From NCBI GenBank assembly GCA_963772825.1, contig CAVYYX010000016.1:19489-83488 (forward strand): DNA of 64,000 nt, read 5' to 3'. A model generated the notes under the pieces. The model did not search any database. It saw only the letters and a program-made list of their open reading frames with translations, and was not told the DNA's origin. Both the position numbers and the translations under genes were made by a program. Below are positions 1-8,622 of this stretch, piece by piece. The stretch is from Desertimonas sp963772825 (GTDB lineage Bacteria > Actinomycetota > Acidimicrobiia > Acidimicrobiales > Ilumatobacteraceae). Each line of letters starts with the position of its first letter. The stretch's first letter is position 1.

Positions 1-339
1 GAGCTGGAGGCTGAGGTCGAGGAAGTCGTCGGTGTCACGCTGACGGAGCATCCGGACCTGCAACTCCAGCTCCCGGTGCTTCGCTTGCAGCAGATGGGCG
101 AGGGCTGGGTCCTCGACAGCGTCGGTGCTAGCGGCAGCCAACCGTGCTTCGAGCACGGACGGGTCCTCGACGGTGCGATAGGCGAAATTCGGCGTGGCTC
201 CGTTCTCGAGAAACTGACGACGTGCCTCGATCAGATTGGTCGGTGTGACGTAGAGCAGCAAGGGGATGGACGCAGCGATGTCGGCCATCTCGTGGTCGAT
301 CGCCAGATCTTCCGGACGAACGAGATCGGTGGCTGTCAT
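1..339 (-). CDS. DUF1704 (QEGLA-motif / tyrosine carboxypeptidase-like) protein, 3' part outside window
   Basis: The reading frame starts at the ATG at 339 and runs off the left edge, giving 113 N-terminal residues. Residues 27-35 read LLLYVTPTN, followed by a Phe/Tyr-rich stretch (NFAYR, about 50-54); this resembles the N-terminal part of DUF1704 proteins, annotated as flavohemoglobin expression-modulating QEGLA-motif proteins and related to MATCAP-type tyrosine carboxypeptidases. The zinc-binding region would lie beyond the window and cannot be checked. A purine-rich GGGGGAG stands seven bases before the ATG, and the ATG overlaps the stop of the upstream amidohydrolase (ATGA), so the two are translationally coupled. 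DUF1704 and N-formylglutamate amidohydrolase genes are commonly neighbours, which supports both calls. Confidence 0.7.
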   Translation of the reverse strand, partial: MTATDLVRPEDLAIDHEMADIAASIPLLLYVTPTNLIEARRQFLENGATPNFAYRTVEDPSVLEARLAAASTDAVEDPALAHLLQAKHRELELQVRMLRQRDTDDFLDLSLQL

Positions 340-1119
340 CGATGCTCCCCCTTCATCGCCGCCTCGGTTTGCTCGACGGCGATGCGCAACGCTGTGCCGA
401 GCTGTTCGATGTGGTCGTCGTCAGCAACCCCGGTCCACTCATCCATGAACGTCTTCTTGAACTCGACCGCCAACACACAGACGCGCTCGGGATAGCGTCC
501 GGCGACCCACCGGGACAGATTCCCGCCCTCGAAGCGCACGTTCTCGCGGACATCGAGATGATGGTCGCCAACGAGTTGATCGGCGAGCGACCGACAGAAC
601 CGCTCGACCAGCGGCCCCCAACGTGCCCGATCGAGCCAGCCCGTCCCGACATTGATCTCAGGATTGTCGGTGATCGCCCCCGGCGCTTCCGTGGGACCAC
701 TGCGGCGGTGATTGTACGAATGGGCGTCGACGAGGAGACACGAACCGATCGCAGTGACGCGGTCGAGCTGGGCGGCCAACTCCCGGTAGAAGTCGTCGTA
801 GATGGCGAGTGAGTCCCGCACCTGGGACTCGGGCAACTCGTCGTTCCAGACGTCGAGACCCCACGCATCGTCGGGCGTCAGGTAGACAGCTTGCTCGCGA
901 GGCCGATTGAGGTCGACCTCGAAGCGCGAACGGTGCACAACGAGTTGTGTGCACAGTCCGCGGATCAGACGATCGGTGTACGGATCCTCCTCACGACGGC
1001 GAGTGGCGTCATCGAGCGCCATCAGCCCGGCCAACTCAGGTCGCACGTCGTGCCCTGCGTGGAGAGCGGTCGAGACGATCGGGCGCGGCCCCGGCCGTGA
1101 CCTCGAACGGTGCCCGCAC
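336..1119 (-). CDS. N-formylglutamate amidohydrolase family protein, frameshift near the start
   Basis: Motifs of the family are clear: STALHAGHD near the N terminus, DLNRPRE, DAHSYNHRR and FEGGNLSRW. The family hydrolyses N-formyl or other N-acyl amino acids, usually with a bound metal. In the main frame the only upstream start is a TTG at 1121 giving an unlikely arginine-rich N terminus. In another frame the GTG at 1119 gives MRAPFEVTAG, which looks like the normal family N terminus (xFEV..G) but runs out of frame with the body around 1070-1090, inside a G/C run. I therefore place the start at 1119 with one indel. The gene overlaps the downstream DUF1704 gene by four bases. The substrate is not predictable from sequence. 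Confidence 0.75.
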
Positions 1120-1244
1120 AAACGAACGGTACCCCGGATGACAACCGCTCAGCCTGAGTCAGTTGACAGCGGTTGAACGTCCGAAACGAAAGTTGGCGCA
1201 GCGTTGGCGGTCGTCGGTCTGAGTGCCGAACTACCGCCAAGGAG

Positions 1245-1479
1245 ATGCAGGTACGTGACGACATGATCCGTGTCGCACACCGCGTGGGCGAAGCGGCCAC
1301 GTACACGATGGTTCGAGGCCGATCGTCGACTGGTATCCGTACACCTTCCTCGACCCTGACCTGCACAGCGTCATGTCGATCGTGTCGACCTGCTTTGCGA
1401 TCCTCGTTGCCTGGTCATCATCGGTGCGTTGCTGCGTCGGTGGAGCGGTCGCATGGCGGCGCATCGAGCCGCGGGGTGA
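1245..1479 (+). pseudogene. remnant of a Pr6Pr-type (FAR-17a/AIG1-like) membrane protein
   Basis: No intact ORF fits this 376-bp gap, but pieces in three successive frames line up with the C-terminal end of Pr6Pr-family membrane proteins: TYTMVRG in the frame of the ATG at 1245, then IVDWYPYTFLDPDLHS with a hydrophobic tail (about 1321-1410), then a hydrophobic piece with a basic end stopping at 1479. The ribosome-binding sequence AAGGAG precedes the ATG, although only about 80 codons follow, far shorter than the roughly 200-residue family. I read it as a decayed 3' remnant with two frame changes; recognition is from memory of the motif and is moderate. Confidence 0.4.
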
Positions 1480-1497
1480 TTCGATGCGGCGGGATCG

Positions 1498-2022
1498 TCA
1501 TCGGACTTCCTGACTCACGCGACTGAGACCGTGGGCAACGAGCACGATTGTCACGGCGACGATGGTGCCCACCATCGCGACGATCGGTGCGATCAATGAT
1601 GCAACGGGGATCGTGGTCGGATCGCTGCCCGTGACGTGCGTCGGCCCGAAGACACTGACCAGCGTCGCGGCGGACCAGATCCCCACCGTTGCACCGAACA
1701 CCATCATCCACAACGGCCGACGAACGAGGTCGCCGCGCAATCGAGCCATGGCCGCAAACGCAGCGAACGATGCGCCGAACCCCCACAGCCAGGTGCCGAA
1801 GGCGGCGACTGGCATCCGTTGCTGCTCACTGCCGTGGATCATCTCGGGCGAGAACACACTGATGAGCACTACGGCCATCCAGATCGAGGTGACTGTTGCC
1901 AGCGTCCAAGCCGTCCACGAGCTCGCCACCGGTTGCCATCGGGTCGGCGCCGGTCTCGGCCAGACGCTCTGAGGACAGGGTGGCGGCGGCGGAAACACCT
2001 TGGCAGTGGTTCGCAGTTCCAT
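1498..2022 (-). CDS. small membrane protein with an internal duplication
   Basis: Taking the ATG at 2022 gives 174 residues with a proline-rich cytoplasmic start (PPPPP at 11-15) and four hydrophobic segments (about 37-57, 72-92, 106-125, 140-163). The two halves repeat each other: both contain a hydrophobic segment, SVF-x-P, a short GS-containing loop and PVA (about residues 48-73 and 116-141). I do not recognise a family or function. The frame is open further upstream to 2457 but that part is the shadow of the divergent dehydrogenase. It faces the dehydrogenase gene (start 2210) across about 190 bp. Confidence 0.65.
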   Translation of the reverse strand: MELRTTAKVFPPPPPCPQSVWPRPAPTRWQPVASSWTAWTLATVTSIWMAVVLISVFSPEMIHGSEQQRMPVAAFGTWLWGFGASFAAFAAMARLRGDLVRRPLWMMVFGATVGIWSAATLVSVFGPTHVTGSDPTTIPVASLIAPIVAMVGTIVAVTIVLVAHGLSRVSQEVR

Positions 2023-2209
2023 GGCTCGACCATACGAAGAGGCACTGACGGCGTCATCGGGCGGTGGTCGAATCCTCCACTCCACCCACGGTCGCAGGCC
2101 GACCTCCCGGCGTCTCGACGACAGCGCTGACCGACCGACCGTGACCGCGATCGAGCCGAGGTTCGAGCGCACTTCAGCGTCCTTCGCGGGTCCGTGGGAC
2201 ACTCGCGGC

Positions 2210-3028
2210 ATGGCTACTGGTTTCCTGCACCCGGGGGCGATGGGGGCGTCGATCGCCGCGCATTGTGATGGCGAAACGGTGTGGTGCTCCACGGGTCGCT
2301 CGCCGGCGACCCGGCAACGCGCAGCCGAGGCCGGCATGGCCGAAGTCGGCTCGATCGGCGAGATGGTCGAACGAGTGGATGTCATCGTGTCCGTCTGTCC
2401 TCCGGCCGCTGCGGTCGAAACGGCCGCCGCGGTTGCTGCTGCCGGATTCGGCGGCACCTATGCCGATCTGAACGCCATCGCACCGGGAACGGCTCGACGG
2501 CTCGATGAATGCTTCGAGCATTTCGTCGACGGCGGGATCATCGGTCCACCTGTCAAGCTTCCGGGCACCACCAGGCTCTACCTGTCAGGTCCGGACGCCA
2601 AGGTGGTGGCCAGCCGCTGGACGACACCGGCGCTCGACGTCCGCTTCGTCGACGGCGGCGTCGGGGCGGCCTCGGCGGTGAAGAGCTGCTTCGCGGCGTG
2701 GACAAAAGCCAGCGCGGCGTTGCTGCTCAGCGTCCGGGCGTTGGCCCGCGCCGAGGGCGTCGAGGCCCCACTCCTGGCGGAGTGGGCGATGTCGATCCCC
2801 GATCTCGTGGCACGATCCGAGCGCGCGGCGACGGGCAACGCCGCGAAGGCGTGGCGCTTCGTCGGCGAGATGCATGAGATCAGCGCGAGCCTCGCCGATG
2901 CCGGGTTACCCGTTGGGTTCGGCACGGCCGCAGCCGAGGTCTACGAACGGCTCGCCGGACTACGGAACGACCCACGCTCCGACATTGCCACGGTGATCGC
3001 GCACCTCCTCCCGGCGCCAGCGGTCTGA
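2210..3028 (+). CDS. NAD(P)-dependent oxidoreductase, 6-phosphogluconate dehydrogenase-like with DUF1932-type C domain
   Basis: The 272-residue product begins with a dinucleotide-binding motif, GFLHPGAMG, typical of the 3-hydroxyacid/6-phosphogluconate dehydrogenase superfamily. The middle has VDVIVSVCPP and YADLNAIAP, matching the second strand and the substrate-side loop of that family, and the C-terminal helical part (KSCFAAWTKA) corresponds to the DUF1932 helix carrying the catalytic-type lysine. Substrate is unknown. I chose the ATG at 2210 because it places the Rossmann motif immediately after the start; the longer frame from 2000 adds residues antisense to the neighbouring membrane-protein gene. 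It stands alone, with no close downstream partner. Confidence 0.85.
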   Translation: MATGFLHPGAMGASIAAHCDGETVWCSTGRSPATRQRAAEAGMAEVGSIGEMVERVDVIVSVCPPAAAVETAAAVAAAGFGGTYADLNAIAPGTARRLDECFEHFVDGGIIGPPVKLPGTTRLYLSGPDAKVVASRWTTPALDVRFVDGGVGAASAVKSCFAAWTKASAALLLSVRALARAEGVEAPLLAEWAMSIPDLVARSERAATGNAAKAWRFVGEMHEISASLADAGLPVGFGTAAAEVYERLAGLRNDPRSDIATVIAHLLPAPAV

Positions 3029-3323
3029 CACGAGCACCCTGTGCGGTGTTCGGCACGGCCAGAAGCAACGCGGCGATGTGGACCGCCATGGCGATGTGGC
3101 GCGGCTGGGGAAGCGTTTTCGCTGGACATGGCCGAGCTTGGTTCTTACTGTCGCGGCGCAGCGAGGTCGAGGGGATGAAGATGACGGAGCTGCGATGGCG
3201 TCCCACCGCCGTTGCCGAGATCGATCACGTCGCCCGGGTCCAGGACGCTTTGCTGACTGGCGAATCGATGGCCGCTCACCCTCACCAGCAGGTCAGCCTG
3301 TGTTGCCAGAAAGAAGCGGCGCG
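3029..3323. other. intergenic stretch, nothing convincing
   Basis: A plus-strand frame of about 93 codons (3046-3327) starts at a GTG and overlaps the next gene's start by four bases, but its product shows no domain, signal or compositional feature that I recognise. I see no RNA gene or strong hairpin here. A promoter for the secreted protein downstream presumably lies in this stretch. Confidence 0.3.
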
Positions 3324-4652
3324 ATGATCAAGCGAGTTGTCGGTACGACGGTTCTCACGCTGTGTCTGGGGGGCACGACTGTCAGCGCAGCGGCTCCTCC
3401 GACCACCACGCCACCGGGAGGGCCGGTACCGGCGCCAGCGCCAACCCAGCAGCCGACCGGTCTGGGGACCGACGAGGAAATGAACTTGCTTGCCATCGCC
3501 TGCTTCATCGGCTCGATGCAGGCCTGCGACAACCTGTACAACCAATCGCTGTTGGGCTCCGCTTACGAGACCTTTGGCGACACCTGCGCAGGGCGCCGAC
3601 CGGCCGGAACTCTCCCGTACTGCACCGACGTCTTCAGCGACACCGTCGTCCAACAGACATCGGCGACTCCGACATCGTCACCGACAACGGTGGGGGTCAC
3701 CTCCACGACCGTCACCGCCCCGTCGGTTCCGCCGACCGATCCCGACCTGGCAAGCCGGATCCTCGCTGTGGATGGCTACACGATCGCCGAGATGCCCGCC
3801 GACGACGTGCTCTGGCAACTCTTCGATGACAGCATTCCGGCCGAGCTCACCCGCCACCACGCCCTCGTCGTCGCCGCCGATGGCACCCCGGTGGCTCACC
3901 TCGTGGTCGCCGCGACCACGGGCGATCGCCCGGCGATCGACACCTTCGTCGAGCACACCTTCGCCGACGACGTGTTTCTCCCGGCCGATTCTGTGGAGAC
4001 GGACGAGGGGACTTTCACCACGATGAACTCTGCTGCTCCGGTCTGGACCGAGATGGAGGGCAACGCCGTGATCGTCGCCGAACAAGAGACCGACGGCAAC
4101 TTCCAATGGGCGTGGAGCGCCGACGACGCCGTCTGGATCGTTCGCGGCAAACGTGATGCCGAGAACTACGTGCGTGGCTTGCTCCAGCTACACGCCCCAA
4201 CGTTGGATCCTTACGACCAGCAGGGAATGACCGGCGACCTGTTCGACCACACGCCGTCAACGGCCGGCTACCAGTACTGGGACTTTCCACGCGACATTAC
4301 GCTGGACAGCCTCGCCGCCACGGGGTTCGGCGACTGCTTCGAGCGCTTCTATCTCGGGTACATCCTGCCCGATGGCGTGACCGCGGAAGTCGTCGACAAC
4401 AACCTCCTGTGGCTGGGATTGGAGAAGGCGGCCGGTCGGTGCGTCGAGAACGGGCTCCTCGAAGACGTCGGCGCCGACATCGCCGCCGGGCGCCGGGCCG
4501 AGCAGATCGGAGGAGTGACCGTGTACCGCGACGAGCAGCTCACCACGGCCCTCATGGGTGACGTTCTGATCACCCTGTATACGACCAACCCGCAGACGTA
4601 CATCGACCTGGCACCGTTCATCGAGCAGTTCTTTGCGGGCCAGCCGCGCTGA
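3324..4652 (+). CDS. secreted protein of unknown function
   Basis: Translation from the ATG at 3324 gives 442 residues with a Sec-type signal peptide (basic MIKR, hydrophobic core, cleavage probably after VSAAA near 25), followed by a Pro/Thr-rich linker, a small domain with four to six cysteines (about 45-95: CFIG, ACDN, CAGR, YCTD) and a second Thr/Ser/Pro linker (about 105-130). The cysteine-containing piece resembles the short conserved segment often found in actinobacterial exported proteins with a following DxF motif. The remaining 300 residues look like a soluble mixed fold, with two further cysteines (CF and RC). The linkers suggest a surface or extracellular location. I do not recognise the large C-terminal domain. 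Confidence 0.75.
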   Translation: MIKRVVGTTVLTLCLGGTTVSAAAPPTTTPPGGPVPAPAPTQQPTGLGTDEEMNLLAIACFIGSMQACDNLYNQSLLGSAYETFGDTCAGRRPAGTLPYCTDVFSDTVVQQTSATPTSSPTTVGVTSTTVTAPSVPPTDPDLASRILAVDGYTIAEMPADDVLWQLFDDSIPAELTRHHALVVAADGTPVAHLVVAATTGDRPAIDTFVEHTFADDVFLPADSVETDEGTFTTMNSAAPVWTEMEGNAVIVAEQETDGNFQWAWSADDAVWIVRGKRDAENYVRGLLQLHAPTLDPYDQQGMTGDLFDHTPSTAGYQYWDFPRDITLDSLAATGFGDCFERFYLGYILPDGVTAEVVDNNLLWLGLEKAAGRCVENGLLEDVGADIAAGRRAEQIGGVTVYRDEQLTTALMGDVLITLYTTNPQTYIDLAPFIEQFFAGQPR

Positions 4653-4774
4653 CATCGTTCGATGGTCCCCGCACGGAGCAGACTTCCCGTAGGAGCTACC
4701 GCGGACGCACCATCAGCCTGCGCACCGACCGCCCGGATCCGCTTCGCCAACGCCCAGATCGCTGGCTCTTCGAA

Positions 4775-5380
4775 TCATGCGGTCGGCTCTAACGGGGGGT
4801 GCTCGAGCACGCGGGGTCGGTACTCGACGAGTTGGATGCGACCGTCGAACGTGCGGTTGTCGATCATCTCGAGGGCGACGTCCGGGTAGCCGTCGTAGAT
4901 GCGTTCCGCTCCCGTGGCGCCGGTGATCACCGGGAACATCACGACCCGGAAGCGATCGACGAGTCCGGCTCGCAGCAGCGACCGGCACAGGCTGATGCTG
5001 CCGATCGTGCTCATCAGGCCCGATCCGGTTTCCTTCATCGTTCGGACGACGTCGATCGCGTCATCTCGCACGAGCGTCGCGTTGGCCCACGTGAGCGGCG
5101 CCTCGAGAGAGGCGGAGAACACAACCTTCGACGCTCGCGTGAGTTCGTCGAGGGAGGCTTCCTCGTCGGCATTGAACTCGTCGGTTCCCGGTGGGGTCTC
5201 TCCGCCGGCGAAGCCCGACATCAGTCGGTAGGTGTTCGTTCCCATCAGCCACGTGGCTTCGGGTTGCTCGCCGAGCCAGGCGAGGTACTCGGGTCCCTGG
5301 AGACCCCAGAAGCCCGGCCAGCCGTCCGCCGACGCGTAGCCGTCGAGGGAGGTGATGAAGTCGACGAGGAGTTCTGGCAT
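4775..5380 (-). CDS. dihydrofolate reductase family protein (RibD C-terminal-like)
   Basis: The 201-residue protein starts MPELLVDFITSLDGY, the usual opening of the small DHFR/RibD-C family, and continues with the typical LMGTNTYRLM, FSASLE and MSTIGSISLCRSLL elements that form the NADPH-binding fold. Members are NAD(P)H-dependent reductases, mostly of unknown substrate; an actual folate role is unlikely because true FolA sequences differ. The ATG at 5380 is preceded by AAGGAGA at a good distance, which decides it over an upstream in-frame ATG at 5416. It is convergent with the secreted-protein gene and monocistronic. Confidence 0.85.
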   Translation of the reverse strand: MPELLVDFITSLDGYASADGWPGFWGLQGPEYLAWLGEQPEATWLMGTNTYRLMSGFAGGETPPGTDEFNADEEASLDELTRASKVVFSASLEAPLTWANATLVRDDAIDVVRTMKETGSGLMSTIGSISLCRSLLRAGLVDRFRVVMFPVITGATGAERIYDGYPDVALEMIDNRTFDGRIQLVEYRPRVLEHPPLEPTA

Positions 5381-5544
5381 GGTCGTCTCCTTACCCGTGG
5401 ATGTCAGGTAGCGCATTCTGCGTCGCTACCCGAGGTTGGACGGCCGGCGACTCGAGAACTCATCGCCCGGGTGCCCGGGCGTCGGCCATCGCTCGTCGCG
5501 ATCGGGTGACGTCGCCGAGGGGCCCCGCGCCGTGTCGGTCTCGA

Positions 5545-6417
5545 TCAGAGATCCGCCGTGGTCGTCAGCGCGACGGCGGCGAACTCGTGGCCGCGCTCCA
5601 ATGCAGCCTCGGGAGACTCGCCTGCAAGAACCGACGCGAGATAGCCCCCGGCGAACGCGTCTCCGGCGCCGACCGGTTCGACGACCTCCACCGCCGGCGC
5701 AGCGATGAACCAGCGACGTCCTCCGGCAAACGCGGATGCCCCGACAGCGCCGTCCTTCACGACCAGCTGACCGGGCCCTGCTAACAGATCCCGGATCGAG
5801 TCTGCGTCGCTCGTGCCCCACAGCACGGCGGCCTCGTCGAGACCGACGAAGACGTAGTCACAACGCTGGGCAAAGCCGTACAGCACTGGACCTGCGACCT
5901 CGGGCGACCACAGCGCCGGTCGGAAGTTGACGTCGAAGGAAACGGGAACCCCAGCCCGGATGCTCAGCGCGATCACCTCGTCGAGCAGGGCACGGTTCGA
6001 TTCGGAAAGTGCCGCGTTGATCCCGCTGACGTGCACCAGGTCGGCGTCGGCGAGTGGCAGCGAGGCGGCGAACTCGGGACCGAGTCGGGACGCTGCCGAG
6101 TGTTGACGGTAGTACCACACACGCGTCCCGTCAGGCTGCGGGTCCTTGAAGTACACGCCGGTGGGTGCTGCTTCATCGACGTGGACGAGAGTGGTGTCGA
6201 CACCCCGGTCGCCGAGGGTCGCGAGGACTCGCCGGCCGAGCGGGTCGTTGCCGACCGCGCCGGCCCACATTGCGTGCCGGCCGGCGCGGACGAGATGAGT
6301 GGCGACGTTCGCCTCCGCCCCGGCGACGTCGAGCCGGAAGTCGATGGCCCGCTCCAGCGGTTGGACCTGGGTCGGTGTCACCTGCACCATCACCTCTCCG
6401 AGCGTGAGCACGGCCAT
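5545..6417 (-). CDS. PfkB-family carbohydrate kinase (2-keto-3-deoxygluconate kinase-like)
   Basis: The 290-residue product has the PfkB ribokinase fold: LGEVMVQ at the start, GAEANVATHLVRAG (sugar-binding region), and the C-terminal signature EPVGAGDAFAGGYL with the catalytic aspartate in GAGDAF. Spacing and the sequence around YYRQHSAAS resemble 2-keto-3-deoxygluconate kinases, but the substrate cannot be fixed from sequence. The ATG at 6417 places the conserved LGE at residues 6-8. Its first 28 bases overlap the end of the upstream membrane-protein gene, indicating co-transcription. Confidence 0.85.
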   Translation of the reverse strand: MAVLTLGEVMVQVTPTQVQPLERAIDFRLDVAGAEANVATHLVRAGRHAMWAGAVGNDPLGRRVLATLGDRGVDTTLVHVDEAAPTGVYFKDPQPDGTRVWYYRQHSAASRLGPEFAASLPLADADLVHVSGINAALSESNRALLDEVIALSIRAGVPVSFDVNFRPALWSPEVAGPVLYGFAQRCDYVFVGLDEAAVLWGTSDADSIRDLLAGPGQLVVKDGAVGASAFAGGRRWFIAAPAVEVVEPVGAGDAFAGGYLASVLAGESPEAALERGHEFAAVALTTTADL

Positions 6418-7727
6418 CGGTCGGATCGTACGGTCATCGCCGGCGGCCAGCCGCGAACCGATCGCTCCGTGGCGGCAATCGAGCTGACTGGAGCGTCGAC
6501 GGGTCCTTGGAGCGCGAAGAGTGCGACAAGAAGCGTCAGCACGACCGGTGTGTACTGCGGCTCTGGGGTCGGCGAAACGAGCAGGAACACAATGGTCACG
6601 ATGAACATCGACGCGGTCGGGCCAAGGCGTATCGCGGTGAGCATCGACACCGCCAGAGCCGCGACGGCGAGCACGGGATACAGCCACGCGACTCCGACCC
6701 ACTCGAGCGTGCCGGACAGCACATTCGGGTAGAAGGTCGTCAACTCGTCCCTGTCGCCGAGTCGGAGGTTGAAGAGAACCGTCTCACGCAGCACGTTGTG
6801 GATGCCGAACGGCCACGCCAGCGCCGCTGCTACGGCAAGCGGCGCGATCAGGTCGAGTGCGGTTCCACGCAGGGCGCTGATCACCGCGGCCCAGCGGCTC
6901 GCGACCACCTGGCCAACAACAAGCGACCGAACACGCGACAGCCACCACACCCCGAAGAGCGGAATGACTACGAACTTGGTGAGCAGCCCGAAACCGATGA
7001 GGAGCCACAGGACAGGGCGGTGCCACGTTCGTCGTTCCCGGCGTTCGGCGAGCCCCACCGCGACGATGCCAACGACCACGATCATCGTCGTGGCGATGTT
7101 CGTCCGCAACTCCCAAAGGACGAGGAACGGGAAGAAGGCGATGACTCGCCAACGCAGCGACTCATGGACGGCCACGGCGAGGACGGCGAACGCGGTGACG
7201 TTGAGAACGAGCCAGGTCCCAGTGAGAAGCCCGACACCAGCGGTCCCGGGTAGCCACTCCACGAGTCGATACGGCCAAATCTCGGCAGGCGGGTAGTTGA
7301 ACGCCCCAAACCTCACCTTCTCATGCTCGACGAGATGGACGATGCAGTCGCAGGTGTACGGATTGAGCCCTCGGTCGAGCGCCTCGAACAGCGACCTATA
7401 CGTACGAACGATCTCCGCATCGGCATCGATGCCAGCTATCCGAACCGCGCTCCACACCGCTCCAACCACAGCAAACGCCACGAGGACTCGTTGCCGCAGG
7501 AGTCCACTTCCCTGTACCACCCACCCGAGCCACACGGCCACAAGGACTGCGGTCGAGCGCAGCACGAGGACGTAATCGCGTCCTTCGACAGGTCGCAGGA
7601 CGAAAAGAGCGACAGCAACGACGAAGGCAGCCACGACAACGGCCGACATGTTGCGCTGGATTGATGCGGCAGCGCGGGGCGAAGCGACCTCGACGGGCCG
7701 TACCCAGAGACGTTCAGACAGCGCCAC
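6390..7727 (-). CDS. polytopic membrane protein, GT-C / DUF2029-like glycosyltransferase candidate
   Basis: The 445-residue protein has about ten to eleven hydrophobic segments. After the second or third segment there is an extracytoplasmic loop with RTYRSLFEALDRGLNPY and FNYPPAEIWPY; a GxNPY and a YPP motif in this place are typical of polyprenyl-phosphate-dependent GT87/DUF2029 mannosyltransferase-like proteins. The first acidic residue needed for GT-C activity is not clearly seen, so an enzymatic role is inference. The last coding bases overlap pfkB. The C-terminal tail after the last membrane segment (about 30 residues, Arg/Ser-rich) may be non-functional read-through into the overlap. 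Confidence 0.65.
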   Translation of the reverse strand: MALSERLWVRPVEVASPRAAASIQRNMSAVVVAAFVVAVALFVLRPVEGRDYVLVLRSTAVLVAVWLGWVVQGSGLLRQRVLVAFAVVGAVWSAVRIAGIDADAEIVRTYRSLFEALDRGLNPYTCDCIVHLVEHEKVRFGAFNYPPAEIWPYRLVEWLPGTAGVGLLTGTWLVLNVTAFAVLAVAVHESLRWRVIAFFPFLVLWELRTNIATTMIVVVGIVAVGLAERRERRTWHRPVLWLLIGFGLLTKFVVIPLFGVWWLSRVRSLVVGQVVASRWAAVISALRGTALDLIAPLAVAAALAWPFGIHNVLRETVLFNLRLGDRDELTTFYPNVLSGTLEWVGVAWLYPVLAVAALAVSMLTAIRLGPTASMFIVTIVFLLVSPTPEPQYTPVVLTLLVALFALQGPVDAPVSSIAATERSVRGWPPAMTVRSDRWPCSRSER

Positions 7728-7896
7728 CGCCTACTGGTTACCGGCGCGGCCGCGCAGTACACCTCGACGAGCTCTGACAACAACCGGGCGGACCCACCGG
7801 CACCGCGAACTGTGAGCTGACGCAGCAGGTCTTGTGCGGTGTGGGCTCACACTTCCAGCGTCGAGAGGCTGGAGGTGCTCGTGGTTCTCCGCACGC

Positions 7897-8559
7897 TCAG
7901 CCCACCGAGCCGCTGCGACGCGGACGTCCGGCGATCGTCGCCTTGGTCGCGGCGAACGAGCAGATCGGGCAGGCGGCGAAGTCGTGACGCAGTGCCGGGC
8001 AGTACTCGCGGCCGAACAGAATCATCTGGATGTGGCGGTCGATCCATCGATCCTCCGGGAACACTGCCTTGAGGTCGCGTTCGGTGCGAGCGACGTTGGA
8101 GCCGTCGGAGAGCCGCCACCTCGCCGCCAGGCGGTGGATGTGGGTATCGACTGGGAACGTCGGCACGCCGAACGCCTGGGCCATCACGACGCTGGCGGTC
8201 TTGTGGCCAACCCCGGCGAGCGACTCGAGGAAGTCCCACTCGGGTAACACCTCGCCACCGGCGTCGACGATCTGGTTGGCGGCCGTCCAGATGTGCGCCG
8301 CCTTCGTCGGCGCCAGTCCGACCTCGCGGATCACCTCGAGGATCGCCGCCGGGTCGAGGGCGGCCATCTGCTGCGGCGTCGACGCCATCGCGAACAGCTT
8401 CGGCGTCACCTCGTTGACCTTCCTGTCCGTCGTTTGCGCCGAGAGGGCGACGGCAACGAGCAGCGTGTACGGGTCACGATGGTCGAGCGGCACCGGCGGG
8501 TGGGGGTACAACTCGTCGAGCACCTGGCCGATCAGCTCCGCCTTCTCGCGCCGTCGCAT
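7897..8559 (-). CDS. nth: endonuclease III (DNA glycosylase/AP lyase)
   Basis: The 220-residue product carries the full endonuclease III fold: SAQTTDRKVN, the helix-hairpin-helix LAGVGHKTA with the catalytic-lysine position, and the catalytic aspartate in FPVDTHIHRL. It removes oxidised pyrimidines from DNA. The C-terminal iron-sulfur loop is unusual: instead of the C-x6-C-x2-C-x5-C of E. coli Nth, only three cysteines are present, spaced C-x9-C-x2-C, with His and Asp between the first two. I have seen similar spacing in other phyla, so a cluster with a non-cysteine ligand, or none, is possible. The start at 8559 (MRRREKAELI) is the first ATG before the domain. Confidence 0.93.
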   Translation of the reverse strand: MRRREKAELIGQVLDELYPHPPVPLDHRDPYTLLVAVALSAQTTDRKVNEVTPKLFAMASTPQQMAALDPAAILEVIREVGLAPTKAAHIWTAANQIVDAGGEVLPEWDFLESLAGVGHKTASVVMAQAFGVPTFPVDTHIHRLAARWRLSDGSNVARTERDLKAVFPEDRWIDRHIQMILFGREYCPALRHDFAACPICSFAATKATIAGRPRRSGSVG

Positions 8560-8622
8560 GCCCGCCGACGGTACCGAACGTTGCTGCGCTGAACGCGCCA
8601 CACTGCGTGTCACGATGACGGC

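Noticed and set aside
3046..3327. 93-codon plus-strand ORF before the secreted protein
   Set aside because: No recognisable domain; kept only as a comment on the intergenic stretch.
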